Under the pieces are notes generated by a model, which was given only the letters and a program-made list of their open reading frames with translations, made no database searches and was not told where the DNA came from. A stretch of 15,929 bases of DNA from Chloroflexota bacterium (GTDB taxonomy: Bacteria; Chloroflexota; Limnocylindria; QHBO01): positions 1-15,929 of the forward strand of contig JAGXHP010000086.1 in the NCBI GenBank assembly GCA_024636135.1. Reading direction: 5' to 3'. The position numbers and the translations under genes were made by a program. This document shows, one piece after another, positions 1 to 7,920 of the stretch. Every line of letters begins with the position of its first letter. The first letter of the stretch is position 1.

Positions 1-86
1 ACCCAGGGGTGATCAGGTGGCATCGACCCGAGCGAGGACGGCCCGTACGAGCCCCGTGACGGGAAGGCGACCGCGGCCCGGGTCAT
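1..86 (-). CDS. Acyltransferase-like (FabD-type) protein, N-terminal fragment
   Basis: A reading frame opens with ATG at 86 and runs off the left window edge after 28 codons without a stop. Its ATG overlaps the TGA of the E1 dehydrogenase gene (ATGA), which suggests translational coupling in one operon. The visible protein starts MTRAAVAFPSRGSYG and continues SLGSMPPDHPW. The segment AFPSRGSY lies where malonyl-CoA:ACP transacylases and related acyltransferase domains carry their N-terminal FPGQGSQ motif, so an acyltransferase is likely. The catalytic GHSxG motif lies outside the window, so neither activity nor substrate can be confirmed. The pairing with an oxoacid dehydrogenase E1 would fit acyl-CoA or branched-chain fatty acid metabolism, but that is inference. 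Confidence 0.5.
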   Translation of the reverse strand, partial: MTRAAVAFPSRGSYGPSSLGSMPPDHPW

Positions 87-2353
87 GATCGGGCGCCCGC
101 GACGTGGCGGCGGCGACCCACGGCCCGCACGGCGGTGGCCACGATCTGGTCGACGCCCACCAGCACCGCCGATGTCGCGGGGCCGAGCGGCACGAACGAG
201 TCGACTGCGCGCACCGAGTTGAGCCGCCGCGTCGTGCGGGTCTCCGCGAGATCGGCGACGATCGCGTCCGCCACGCCGCCACCGGTGGCTCGGCACTCGT
301 CCACGACGACGACCGTGCCGACCTCCGCGGCCTGCGCGCGAATCGCGTCGACGGGGAGCGGGCTCAGCCAGCGGAGATCAAGCACCCGAGTCCGGAGGTC
401 ATGGTCCTCGGCAAGCCGTCGGGCCGCCTGGAGGCTCAAGCGCAGGCCGTTGGCGTAGCTGATCAGCAGAACATCGGCGTCCTCGTCCACCGAGCCGTGG
501 ACGCCAATCTCTCCGGGCACCAGCACCTCGGGGGGAGCGGGGTAGTCGGATAGCCAGCCACCGTCGCCGTCGGCGTGGAGATCCTTCTCGTGGTAGAGGG
601 CGATCGGCTCGAGGAAGATGACGACCCGGCCGTCCTCGATGGCCATCGCCACCGCACCGCGCAGCATGCGGGCCGCATCGTCGCCACGTGACGGGGTGGC
701 GATCACGAGGCCCGGGATGTCCCGGAGCGCGCCGATCGAGTTGTCGTTGTGGAAGTGCCCGCCGAACCCCTTCTGGTACGCCAGCCCGGCGACGCGCACG
801 ACCATGGGATTGCGGAACTGCCCGGAGCTGAAGAACTGGAGCGACGCCGCCTCCCCGCGAATCTGGTCCAGCGCGTTGTGGAGATACGCGAGGTACTGGA
901 TCTCCGGGATCGGCAGCAGGCCGATGTGGGCGGCGCCCTGGGCGATGCCCAGGATGCTGGTCTCGTCGAGCAATGTGTCGAACACGCGCGCCGCGCCGAA
1001 CCGCTTCTGGAGGCCGTTGGTGACGTTGTACACGCCGCCCTTGCGCCCGATGTCCTGGCCGAACAGAAACACCTCGGGCCGGCGCAGCATCTCGTCCGCC
1101 AGTGCGGCGTTCAGCTGACCCGCCAGCGTGCGAGATGTTGGCGCGGTGGCCGACTCCGGCAGCCCACTGCCAAAGGCGGCGGTCCGCCCTTCCGGCGTGG
1201 CCAGCGGGACCGTCGCCCGCAGGGCGACGAGGGTCGGGTTGCTCGGCGCGAGGGGCGCCGTCACCTCCTCGGTGGTCTGGAGTCGCGGTCGCCGAGCCGC
1301 CTCCTCGGCCACGGCCGCGACCCGGTCGCGTGTCTCCCGCACGAGATCGCGCAGCATCTCGGGATCCGCGGCACCCGTGTCGACCAGCCGACGGGCCGTG
1401 CGCAGGAGGGGGTCATCGGCCTCGATCGCCTCGATCTCCGGCAGTGACCGGTACGTCTGCTCCGCGTCACTGCCGGCGTGGCCCCACAGGCGGACGGTTC
1501 GGAGGTGAAGGAACGCGGGGAGCCGCCGCTCGCGGACATGCCGCACGGCCGATGCGACCGTGTCCCAGATCTCGTCCAGCTCGCCGTCGGCGGCGAAGTA
1601 GGCGAGATGCTCCTGCGACCGGAACGTGCCGGCGATCCAGCCGTCCGGGGTCGGCACGCTGATCCCGGTTCCGTTGTCCTCGCAGATCAGCAGCAGCGGC
1701 ATCGGCAGGCCGAGCCGGACCGCGTAGCGCGCCGTGTTGACCGCCGACAGTGCGGTTGCGTGGTTCGCGCTGGCGTCGCCGAACGAGCAGGCCACGATGG
1801 CGTCGGCCGGCAGTCCGTTCGCGATGCCGAATCGGTTGGCGCGAGCAAGGCTGAACGCGAGGCCCATCGCCTTCGGCAGGTGGCTGGCGATCGTGCTCGT
1901 TTGGGGCGGGATCCAGAGCGCCCGGCTGCCCCACACCTTGTGCCGGCCCTGGCTGATCGGGTCATCGCTCGAGGCCACGATCCCGAGCAAGGTGTCGAGC
2001 ATCGGCGTGCTGCCCGGCAGCTGGCGAGCTCGGGCCATCATGAACCCGCCCGACCGGTAGTGGAGGAACGCCGGATCGTCGATTCGCAGCTGCGCGCCGA
2101 CGATCGCGTTGTTCTCGTGCCCGGCCGAGCCGATGGTGTAGAAGCTGCGGTTCGTCTTCTTCAGCTCACGGGCGATGACGTCGAGCTGACGGGAGGTGAG
2201 CTGGTCCTCGAACAGCGCCACTGCCGCCCCGGCCGTGAGCCCACCTTCGGCCCGCATCGGGGCGTCCGGCGCCAGCCGACGTGCGGCCGGTTCGGCGGAC
2301 TCGAGATAGGCGTCGAGCTGTCGCTCGACGATTGCGACGCGGTCCCAGGTCAT
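83..2353 (-). CDS. Thiamine-diphosphate dehydrogenase E1, fused alpha and beta subunits
   Basis: This 756-residue protein joins both halves of a 2-oxoacid dehydrogenase E1, normally two polypeptides, in one chain. The enzyme type decarboxylates a 2-oxo acid using thiamine diphosphate and passes the acyl group to a lipoyl E2 partner. Residues about 60-360 are the alpha-like half: HLPKAMG at 158-164, the ThDP/magnesium motif beginning GDA at 192-194 with Asn206, and EDNGTGIS at 225-232. Residues about 405-750 are the beta-like half: GQDIGRKGG at 432-440, the DTLLDETSILGIAQGAA stretch whose Glu464 matches the E1-beta glutamate that activates the cofactor, and a transketolase C-terminal domain from about 640. 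Fused E1 proteins are often annotated as 2-oxoisovalerate dehydrogenase, but substrate cannot be read from sequence. No E2 or E3 gene is in view. ATG at 2353 is used; no clear Shine-Dalgarno site precedes it. Confidence 0.88.
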   Translation of the reverse strand: MTWDRVAIVERQLDAYLESAEPAARRLAPDAPMRAEGGLTAGAAVALFEDQLTSRQLDVIARELKKTNRSFYTIGSAGHENNAIVGAQLRIDDPAFLHYRSGGFMMARARQLPGSTPMLDTLLGIVASSDDPISQGRHKVWGSRALWIPPQTSTIASHLPKAMGLAFSLARANRFGIANGLPADAIVACSFGDASANHATALSAVNTARYAVRLGLPMPLLLICEDNGTGISVPTPDGWIAGTFRSQEHLAYFAADGELDEIWDTVASAVRHVRERRLPAFLHLRTVRLWGHAGSDAEQTYRSLPEIEAIEADDPLLRTARRLVDTGAADPEMLRDLVRETRDRVAAVAEEAARRPRLQTTEEVTAPLAPSNPTLVALRATVPLATPEGRTAAFGSGLPESATAPTSRTLAGQLNAALADEMLRRPEVFLFGQDIGRKGGVYNVTNGLQKRFGAARVFDTLLDETSILGIAQGAAHIGLLPIPEIQYLAYLHNALDQIRGEAASLQFFSSGQFRNPMVVRVAGLAYQKGFGGHFHNDNSIGALRDIPGLVIATPSRGDDAARMLRGAVAMAIEDGRVVIFLEPIALYHEKDLHADGDGGWLSDYPAPPEVLVPGEIGVHGSVDEDADVLLISYANGLRLSLQAARRLAEDHDLRTRVLDLRWLSPLPVDAIRAQAAEVGTVVVVDECRATGGGVADAIVADLAETRTTRRLNSVRAVDSFVPLGPATSAVLVGVDQIVATAVRAVGRRRHVAGARS

Positions 2354-2391
2354 GCGGCAGGTGGTGACTCGGTGATGGGGCGGGCCGCGTC

Positions 2392-2397
2392 ATTCTA
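2392..2397 (-). promoter_or_regulatory. Candidate -10 element for the E1 gene
   Basis: Read on the minus strand this is TAGAAT, five of six matches to TATAAT, placed 39 bases before the E1 start codon. Transcription would begin near 2385 and leave a leader of about 30 nt. No convincing -35 hexamer lies at the right distance, so this rests on the -10 alone. Confidence 0.35.
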
Positions 2398-2411
2398 CCG
2401 TCGCCTTGGGC

Positions 2412-2534
2412 TCAGCGACGAAGCGGGAAATCGGCACCTCCGGATGCCGCAGCCGCCACCGCGACCAGGGCAAGCTGGAGCGCGAGCGCCAGCAGGGGGG
2501 AGGACAGCAGCGCGCGATACGACCGACGGCGCAT
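2412..2534 (-). CDS. Possible 40-residue membrane or secreted peptide
   Basis: A 40-codon frame starts at ATG 2534. It is preceded on the minus strand by GAGGAGAT, a strong Shine-Dalgarno match, seven bases before the start. The product begins MRRRSYRALLSSPLLALALQ and continues with a run of Leu, Ala and Val, then ends GGADFPLRR. The basic N-terminus followed by a hydrophobic stretch fits a signal peptide or a single membrane helix. I recognise no family. It sits between the EamA transporter and the E1 gene on the same strand. The good ribosome site is the main reason to list it; without homologues it could be a chance frame in high-GC DNA. Confidence 0.4.
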   Translation of the reverse strand: MRRRSYRALLSSPLLALALQLALVAVAAAASGGADFPLRR

Positions 2535-2604
2535 GGGGGGATCTCCTCGCGGTGCGAGCGGCGAGCCCGACCGGTCCGAGCTCCAGCCGCACCATCCATG
2601 GGAC

Positions 2605-2637
2605 GCCGGCGGCACTTACCCCGCGGTTACCGCCGGC
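2605..2637 (-). terminator. Hairpin downstream of the EamA transporter
   Basis: An 8-bp perfect inverted repeat (GCCGGCGG at 2605-2612, CCGCCGGC at 2630-2637) encloses a 17-base loop. It lies 20 bases past the transporter stop codon on the minus strand. There is no U-rich tail, so it would be a weak or non-canonical terminator, or an mRNA 3'-end stabiliser. Confidence 0.35.
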
Positions 2638-2657
2638 TTATCGGACGCGTGGTTGCG

Positions 2658-3491
2658 TCACGCCCCGACGGAGATCAGGACGATCCCGAGCAGCGCCAGG
2701 CCGACACCCAGCTGGCCGAGGCGCGGGAGTCGCTCGCCCAGCACGACCCGGGCGAGCACCATGGTGACGATCGGGTAGAGCCCGGTGAGGGCCGCCGCCA
2801 GGCCGATGGGAATCACCTCGCGGGCGACCACGTACAGGGCGTTGCCTCCGACATCGAATAGGCCGGCAGCAATGACGATATGCCCCGGAAAGCGCGCTCG
2901 ATCGAAGCGCCGCACCGCGAACGCGGTGGTCAGCGCGGCAGACATCGCTCGGCTGAAGACGAGAGCCCAAAGGGGATCGCCGCCGCGCGCAGCGAGGTCC
3001 AGGAGCACGTACCAGGTCCCGAAGCCGACTGCGGCGGCGCCGGCCAGGAGCAGGGCACGGCGACCGACCTCATCGCGCGACGCCCCGCCGGCCACAGCCG
3101 CAGCCGCAGCCGCACACGCCACGCCGACGAGCTGCCAGCCGCCGATGCTCGCCCCGATCAGCGCGCCGGCCGCGAGCGGAATGACGAGTGAGCCCGCCCC
3201 GCTCAGAGACGTCACGAGACCCATCGAACCGAGCGACATCCCGCGGTACAGCGCCGCCAGCCCGATGGCCCCCGCCACGCCGGCACTCAACCCGACCAGG
3301 ACGGCGCCCGTGTCAGGGACCTCGGGTCGGATGAGCGCCAGTCCCACGAGGAGGGCGATCAGCCCCACGGTATGCGCCCCCGCTACCACGACGATCGCGC
3401 CGGCACGCCGTGCGGCGAAGGCGCCGGCGAAGTCACCGGCGCCGAACGTGAGCGCAGAGAAGAGCCCGGCGGCGATTCCCGTCGGCGGCAT
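2658..3491 (-). CDS. EamA/DMT-superfamily membrane transporter
   Basis: The 277-residue product is almost entirely hydrophobic helices separated by short basic loops, as expected for the ten-helix drug/metabolite transporter superfamily built from two repeated EamA halves. Typical segments are the N-terminal GLFSALTFGAGDFAGAFAAR and the C-terminal GLYPIVTMVLARVVLGERL followed by GQLGVGLALLGIVLISVGA, the latter being the characteristic end of EamA proteins. The substrate is unknown; family members export amino acids, metabolites or drugs. The frame extends upstream to 3743, but the first 84 residues are polar and unlike the family, so I take ATG at 3491, which has AGGGGA just upstream. It is transcribed divergently from the polyamine transporter operon, and no functional link between the two is evident. 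Confidence 0.85.
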   Translation of the reverse strand: MPPTGIAAGLFSALTFGAGDFAGAFAARRAGAIVVVAGAHTVGLIALLVGLALIRPEVPDTGAVLVGLSAGVAGAIGLAALYRGMSLGSMGLVTSLSGAGSLVIPLAAGALIGASIGGWQLVGVACAAAAAAVAGGASRDEVGRRALLLAGAAAVGFGTWYVLLDLAARGGDPLWALVFSRAMSAALTTAFAVRRFDRARFPGHIVIAAGLFDVGGNALYVVAREVIPIGLAAALTGLYPIVTMVLARVVLGERLPRLGQLGVGLALLGIVLISVGA

Positions 3492-3525
3492 GAGGTCCCC
3501 TGGGGCTACGGGCAGATCGAGCCGG

Positions 3526-3531
3526 ACTCTA
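3526..3531 (-). promoter_or_regulatory. Candidate -10 element for the EamA transporter
   Basis: On the minus strand this reads TAGAGT (four of six matches to TATAAT), placed 34 bases before the chosen ATG at 3491. The -35 region is poor. The position supports starting the gene at 3491, because the longer frame would place this element inside coding sequence. Confidence 0.3.
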
Positions 3532-3623
3532 CTCGATCTCCCGGAATCCGAAGGCGGGCGGCCGTCGATCGCACGGATCCCGCGGGGTTTCCCTCGAGCG
3601 ACGGCGGATTTCGAACCGCGGCC

Positions 3624-3653
3624 TTGACACCTCATGACCCGAAACTCGATAGT
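3624..3653 (+). promoter_or_regulatory. Sigma70-type promoter of the polyamine-type ABC operon
   Basis: TTGACA at 3624-3629 is a perfect -35 hexamer. It is followed after 18 bases by GATAGT at 3648-3653, four of six matches to the -10 consensus. Transcription would start near 3660, about 60 bases before the ATPase start codon. It faces away from the divergent EamA gene. No obvious operator repeat lies between the promoter and the start codon. Confidence 0.6.
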
Positions 3654-3721
3654 GCGCGCAGTCTGGAACGACAGGTCTCCTGGCGCCGACCGAGGCGGCG
3701 CGACCATCGTTCGCCGATGAG

Positions 3722-4813
3722 GTGTCCTTGACCGTCGAAACACGTCGGGAGATCGGTGAAGAGGGGCCGGGGCCGAGCGCGTCTGCGGCCGTGCGGCTCG
3801 AGGGTGTGACGAAGCGCTTCGGCGACGTCGCCGCCGTGGCCGGCATCGATCTCGAGATCCACGACGGCGAGTTCTTCAGCATGCTCGGGCCGTCCGGCTC
3901 CGGCAAGACGACGACGCTCCGCATGATCGCGGGCTTCGAGGAACCGACCTCGGGCCGGATCTGGCTGTTGGGCCGGGACATCACGGGCGTGCCACCGTTC
4001 GATCGCGACGTGAACACCGTCTTCCAGGACTACGCCCTGTTCCCGCATATGAGCGTGGCCGACAACGTCGGCTACGGGCTCCTCGTCCGCAAGGTCGCTG
4101 CCGTCGAGCGGCGACAACGAGTGTCCGAAGCGCTTCAGATGGTGCGGCTCGACGACTACGGTTCACGGCGGCCCGCCCAGCTGTCGGGCGGCCAGCGACA
4201 GCGTGTGGCGCTGGCCCGCGCCCTCATCAACCGTCCCCGGGTCCTGTTGCTCGACGAGCCGCTCGGCGCCCTCGATCTCAAGCTGCGCGAGGAGATGCAG
4301 ATCGAGCTGAAGGCGATCCAGCAGCAGGTGGGCATCACGTTCATCTACGTCACTCACGACCAGGAGGAGGCGCTCACGATGAGCGATCGCCTCGCGGTCT
4401 TCAACGCCGGCCGCATCGAGCAGATCGGCTCGCCGGCCGATGTCTACGAGCACCCGGTCACGACCTTCGTGGCCGGGTTCGTCGGGACGTCGAATCTGCT
4501 GACCGGCGACGCTGCCACGACCGTCATCGGCCGGGAGGGAGTCTTCACCGTCCGCCCCGAGAAGATTCGGCTGGCCGATCCGACCTCAACGCCGGCCGAC
4601 GACGAAGCATCGGCCCTGGGGCGGATTCGCGAGGTCGTCTATGTCGGGCCGGACACCCGCTACATCGTCGCGCTCGAGACCGGAGGTGAGCTCGTCGTCA
4701 CCCAGCAGAACCTGGAGACATCGTCCATGGAGGCGCTCGCCACGCAGGGCCGAAGCGTTCGGCTGACCTGGAAGCGCCGGCACGTATTGAGCCTCGCCAC
4801 GAGCGAGCTGTGA
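3722..4813 (+). CDS. potA: Spermidine/putrescine-type ABC transporter ATP-binding protein
   Basis: This cytoplasmic ATPase powers import through the two downstream permeases. The 363-residue chain carries all nucleotide-binding motifs: Walker A GPSGSGKTT at 56-64, signature LSGGQRQR at 154-161, Walker B VLLLDEP at 174-180 followed by the D-loop GALD, and the switch histidine H212 in YVTHDQEEA. Residues about 270-355 form a C-terminal TOBE-type domain, as expected for PotA. The CTGTGATG junction overlaps its stop with possible starts of the next frame, consistent with one operon. GTG at 3722 is used. A TTG at 3728 is the better alternative on ribosome-site grounds, because GAGGTG at 3719-3724 sits just before it. 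Polyamine specificity is inferred from operon make-up; related systems carry iron, phosphonate or other solutes. Confidence 0.92.
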   Translation: MSLTVETRREIGEEGPGPSASAAVRLEGVTKRFGDVAAVAGIDLEIHDGEFFSMLGPSGSGKTTTLRMIAGFEEPTSGRIWLLGRDITGVPPFDRDVNTVFQDYALFPHMSVADNVGYGLLVRKVAAVERRQRVSEALQMVRLDDYGSRRPAQLSGGQRQRVALARALINRPRVLLLDEPLGALDLKLREEMQIELKAIQQQVGITFIYVTHDQEEALTMSDRLAVFNAGRIEQIGSPADVYEHPVTTFVAGFVGTSNLLTGDAATTVIGREGVFTVRPEKIRLADPTSTPADDEASALGRIREVVYVGPDTRYIVALETGGELVVTQQNLETSSMEALATQGRSVRLTWKRRHVLSLATSEL

Positions 4814-4839
4814 TGGGGGATCGGGAAGGGAACAAGTCC

Positions 4840-6009
4840 ATGAGGCATCTGCGCATTCCTGTGGTCATCGTCACCCTCGGCCTGCTGGTGGCGGCCTGTG
4901 GCACCACCGCCGGCCCATCGGCCAGCGGCATCACCGAGATCGGCGAGGGAGAGGGCGAGCTCAATCTCGTCATCTGGGCCGGCTACGCCGAGCGGGGCGA
5001 CATCGATCCGGCCTTCGACTGGGTGACGCCATTCGAGGAGGAGACCGGCTGCGAGGTCAACACGACCGACATGACCGACTCCAACAACGGCGTCTCGCTC
5101 ATGCAGTCGGGCGAGTACGACGGCATCTCCGCCTCGGGCGATGCCACCAGCCGGCTCATCGCCAGCGGTCTCGTCGCGCCGATCAACACGGACGTGTTCG
5201 AGAACTACGGCAACGTGTTCGACGGCCTCAAGGATCTGCCGCACAACACCGTCGATGGCGTGAACTACGGCGTGCCGCACGGCCGCGGGCCGAACCTCCT
5301 GGCCTGGAACACCGAAGAGGTCACCGACGCTCCCACCAGCTGGGACATCATCTGGGAGCAGGGAGCGGACTACGCGGGCGACATCAGCATCTACGACTCC
5401 TCGATCTTCATCGCCGATGCCGCGCTGCACCTCATGAACTCGCAGCCCGACCTCGGGATCACCAATCCGTATCAGCTGACCCAGGAGCAGTTCGACGCGG
5501 CGGTGGCCCTGCTCGAGGAGCTCAACACCAACAACCCGCTGTACTGGGGCACCTTCAGCGACCAGGTGAGCTCGTACGGCGCCGGCGACGTGGTGGTTGG
5601 CACGACCTGGCAGTTCCAGGTGAACCTGCTGCAGGGCGAGGAGGCCCCCATCGAGGCCACGCTGCCCGACGAAGGATCGACCGGCTGGTCGGACACCTGG
5701 ATGATGGCCGCCGAGGCCGCCCACCCGAACTGCATGCTCATGTGGATGGACCACATGATGTCGTCAGAGGCGAACGGTCAGGCCACGGTCTGGTTCGGCG
5801 AGGCGCCGACCAGCCAGGAGGCGTGCGACTACGCCGAGACGCTCAGCCCCGGCCATTGCGAGCTGACCCATGCCACCGATGAGGCGTACTACGACCGCAT
5901 CTGGTACTGGAGCACGCCGCAGGAGGACTGCGCCGATGACGACGATGGCACCACGTGCGTGACCCAGGACGACTGGGTCCAGGCCTGGACGACGCTGCGC
6001 GGCGCATGA
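4840..6009 (+). CDS. potD: Lipoprotein substrate-binding protein of the polyamine-type ABC transporter
   Basis: This 389-residue extracellular protein captures the solute and delivers it to the permeases. The N-terminus MRHLRIPVVIVTLGLLVAAC is a lipoprotein signal with the lipobox ending at Cys20. The mature part begins with an acidic linker and LNLVIWAGYAE, the usual first strand of PotD-type binding proteins, followed by hinge-region strands such as VNYGVPHGRGPNLLAWN. I chose ATG at 4840 because it starts the signal peptide exactly and follows an AAGGGAA ribosome site; the frame is open back to 4810, overlapping the ATPase stop. The mature protein has several cysteines in its C-terminal half, and the region is rich in Asp and Glu. 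The ligand cannot be read from sequence, so polyamine is a family-level guess. Confidence 0.88.
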   Translation: MRHLRIPVVIVTLGLLVAACGTTAGPSASGITEIGEGEGELNLVIWAGYAERGDIDPAFDWVTPFEEETGCEVNTTDMTDSNNGVSLMQSGEYDGISASGDATSRLIASGLVAPINTDVFENYGNVFDGLKDLPHNTVDGVNYGVPHGRGPNLLAWNTEEVTDAPTSWDIIWEQGADYAGDISIYDSSIFIADAALHLMNSQPDLGITNPYQLTQEQFDAAVALLEELNTNNPLYWGTFSDQVSSYGAGDVVVGTTWQFQVNLLQGEEAPIEATLPDEGSTGWSDTWMMAAEAAHPNCMLMWMDHMMSSEANGQATVWFGEAPTSQEACDYAETLSPGHCELTHATDEAYYDRIWYWSTPQEDCADDDDGTTCVTQDDWVQAWTTLRGA

Positions 6010-6039
6010 GCCGGGCGGTTCGCCCATCTCCGTGATCCA

Positions 6040-6072
6040 ATGCTCCCCGGGGGCCCGCCTCCCGGGGAGCAT
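6040..6072 (+). terminator. Perfect 12-bp hairpin between binding protein and permease genes
   Basis: ATGCTCCCCGGG at 6040-6051 and its exact complement CCCGGGGAGCAT at 6061-6072 enclose a 9-base loop. The hairpin starts 30 bases after the binding-protein stop and ends 30 bases before the permease start. The tail has only a few T residues, so it may not stop polymerase fully. In many importers such a structure attenuates readthrough or protects the upstream mRNA end, so that binding protein is made in excess over permease. Confidence 0.55.
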
Positions 6073-6102
6073 CCTTCCCAACCGAGTGCAGCCCGTGACC
6101 CG

Positions 6103-7014
6103 ATGACGACCCCGGCCATCCCGAGCCCAGGCCCGCAACCGGCACCCGGCCGGCTACGTCGTTTCGCATCCTGGCTGCACGCACGCCCGGCCACCCAGCG
6201 ACGACTGCTGCTGTCAGGCCCGCTGGCATGGATGATCGTCGCCTACTTCGGGTCGCTCGCCATCCTCCTGCTCAGCGCCTTTTGGGAGAAGGACGCGTTC
6301 ACCGGACGCGTCGAGCCATTCGTATGGAGCCTCGACGCATTCGACGATCTGATCACCAACACCGTGTACCGCACGATCGCCCTCCGCACGATTGCGATCG
6401 CCGTTCTCGTGACGCTGACCGACGCCCTGCTGGCGTTCCCGATCGCGTACTACATGGCCCGCGTCGCCTCGCCGCGCATGCGGGGCGTGCTGACGGTGGC
6501 CATTCTCATGCCGCTGTGGGCCGCATACCTGGTGAAGGTCTACGCCTGGCGGACGATCCTCCAGGGCAACGGGTTCATCGAATGGATGCTCGAGCCCTTC
6601 GGCGCCAGCGCGCCCGGCCTGGGGCAGATCCTCAACTCGTGGCTCGTCCTGAGCTACCTGTGGCTGCCGTACATGATCCTGCCGATCTACGCCGGGCTGG
6701 AGCGGATCCCCGGGTCGCTGCTCGAGGCGTCGTCCGACCTCGGGGCCAGGAGCGGAACGACGTTCCGTCGGGTCGTCGTGCCGCTCGTGTTTCCCTCCCT
6801 GGTCGCCGGATCGATCTTCACTTTCTCGCTGACGCTGGGGGACTACATCACGCCCGACCTGGTGAGTGACGCGAAGTTCATCGGCAACGTGATCTATGAC
6901 AACTCGAGCTTGGGCAACGTGCCGCTGGCGGCGGCCTACTCGCTGCTGCCGATCGTGATCATGATCGGCTACCTTCTCGTGGCTCGGCGCCTCGGCGCCT
7001 TCGAGTCGCTGTGA
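6103..7014 (+). CDS. potB: Polyamine-type ABC transporter permease, first subunit
   Basis: This 303-residue inner-membrane permease forms half of the translocation channel. It has a polar, proline-rich N-terminus and then about six hydrophobic helices, beginning with AWMIVAYFGSLAILLLSAFW. The cytoplasmic EAA loop that docks to the ATPase is clear: LEASSDLGARSGTTFRRVVV, followed by PLVFPSLVAG. The segment TLGDYITPDLV after it is typical of PotB/PotH proteins. The frame is open from 6040, but that start would lie inside the hairpin at 6040-6072, so ATG at 6103 is preferred. No strong ribosome site precedes it, which may add to lower permease expression. The downstream permease starts 12 bases after its stop. 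Confidence 0.88.
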   Translation: MTTPAIPSPGPQPAPGRLRRFASWLHARPATQRRLLLSGPLAWMIVAYFGSLAILLLSAFWEKDAFTGRVEPFVWSLDAFDDLITNTVYRTIALRTIAIAVLVTLTDALLAFPIAYYMARVASPRMRGVLTVAILMPLWAAYLVKVYAWRTILQGNGFIEWMLEPFGASAPGLGQILNSWLVLSYLWLPYMILPIYAGLERIPGSLLEASSDLGARSGTTFRRVVVPLVFPSLVAGSIFTFSLTLGDYITPDLVSDAKFIGNVIYDNSSLGNVPLAAAYSLLPIVIMIGYLLVARRLGAFESL

Positions 7015-7026
7015 GGAGGCCGCGGC

Positions 7027-7827
7027 ATGGCTGAGTCGCGCTGGGTCAGGATCGGCCTGCGGATCGCGACCGGCGGCGTCCTCGTGTTCCTCTACCTGCC
7101 GCTGGTCATCCTCGTCATCTACGCATTCAACCCGTCGCGCCTCCAGGCATGGCCCCCGACCGGATTCACGTTCGACTGGTTCGCCGAGGCCGCCGCCAAC
7201 CCCGCCATTCGCCGCGCGCTCGGGAACTCGCTGCTGGCGGGCATCGGGGCCACGAGCGTGGCGCTCGTGCTCGGCACGGCCGCTGCGCTGGCGGTTCAGC
7301 GCTTTGCATTCTTCGGCCGCCACACGGTCTCGTTCCTGTTCGTGCTGCCGATCGCGCTGCCGGGCGTCGTCACCGGCATCGCACTGCGGACCACGTTCCA
7401 GACGGCGGGGATCAGCTTCGGCCTGGGCACGATCATCGTCGGCCACGCCACGTTCTGCGTGGTCATCGCCTACAACAATGTCATCGCGCGCCTGCGGCGC
7501 CTGCCGCGCACGCCCGAGGAGGCGTCCGCCGACCTCGGCGCCGACACGTGGACCACGTTCCGCCGCGTCACGCTGCCGGGGATGGGCACCGCCCTGCTGT
7601 CCGGTGGCCTGCTGGCGTTCGCGCTGAGCTTCGACGAGATCATCGTCACGAACTTCACCGCCGGCCCGGGAACCCAGACCATCCCGATGTGGATCTTCGC
7701 CGCAATCCAGCGTCCGACCGAGCTCCCGGTGGTCAACGTGGTTGCCTTCGTGCTCATCCTCGTCTCGACCGTGCCCGTCTACCTGGCCCAGCGCATCAGC
7801 AACGGAGCGGGTGGTAGTCGCATCTGA
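7027..7827 (+). CDS. potC: Polyamine-type ABC transporter permease, second subunit
   Basis: This is the 266-residue partner permease that completes the channel. It has six expected helices, starting with GGVLVFLYLPLVILVIYAFN, a hallmark N-terminus of PotC/PotI. The EAA loop reads EEASADLGADTWTTFRRVTL, and it is followed by the family stretch AFALSFDEIIVTNFTAGPGT and then PMWIFAAIQ. ATG at 7027 follows a strong GGAGG ribosome site at 7015-7019, immediately after the stop of the previous permease. It is the last gene of the transporter operon. A 5-bp inverted repeat just after the stop is too short to call a terminator. Confidence 0.9.
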   Translation: MAESRWVRIGLRIATGGVLVFLYLPLVILVIYAFNPSRLQAWPPTGFTFDWFAEAAANPAIRRALGNSLLAGIGATSVALVLGTAAALAVQRFAFFGRHTVSFLFVLPIALPGVVTGIALRTTFQTAGISFGLGTIIVGHATFCVVIAYNNVIARLRRLPRTPEEASADLGADTWTTFRRVTLPGMGTALLSGGLLAFALSFDEIIVTNFTAGPGTQTIPMWIFAAIQRPTELPVVNVVAFVLILVSTVPVYLAQRISNGAGGSRI

Positions 7828-7863
7828 CCGGATGGTCCCGGTGCGAGGTCGCGAGCGTCAGCG

Positions 7864-7869
7864 TAGGCT
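7864..7869 (+). promoter_or_regulatory. Candidate -10 element for the DUF3352-like gene
   Basis: TAGGCT matches the TAnnnT -10 pattern and lies 51 bases before the GTG start at 7921. No good -35 is visible. The 93-base gap between the transporter operon and this gene suggests a separate transcript, but readthrough is equally possible. Confidence 0.25.
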
Positions 7870-7920
7870 GGGACCTGACTCCGGCCGCCGAGAGCCGGAT
7901 GCAAGGGGAGTTTCCTGATC

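Noticed and set aside
1478..2767. Plus-strand open frame of 429 codons opposite the E1 gene
   Set aside because: It lies mostly antisense to a well-supported E1 alpha domain and has no family features.
4660..5754. Minus-strand open frame of 364 codons opposite the binding protein
   Set aside because: The plus strand encodes a lipoprotein with correct lipobox and fold motifs; the antisense product shows no domain.
6214..7446. Minus-strand open frame of 410 codons opposite the permeases
   Set aside because: It is highly charged low-complexity sequence opposite two clear membrane permeases with EAA loops.
7827..7842. Small inverted repeat (ACCGG/CCGGT) after the last permease gene
   Set aside because: Five base pairs with a six-base loop and no T-run is expected by chance in GC-rich DNA; too weak to call a terminator.
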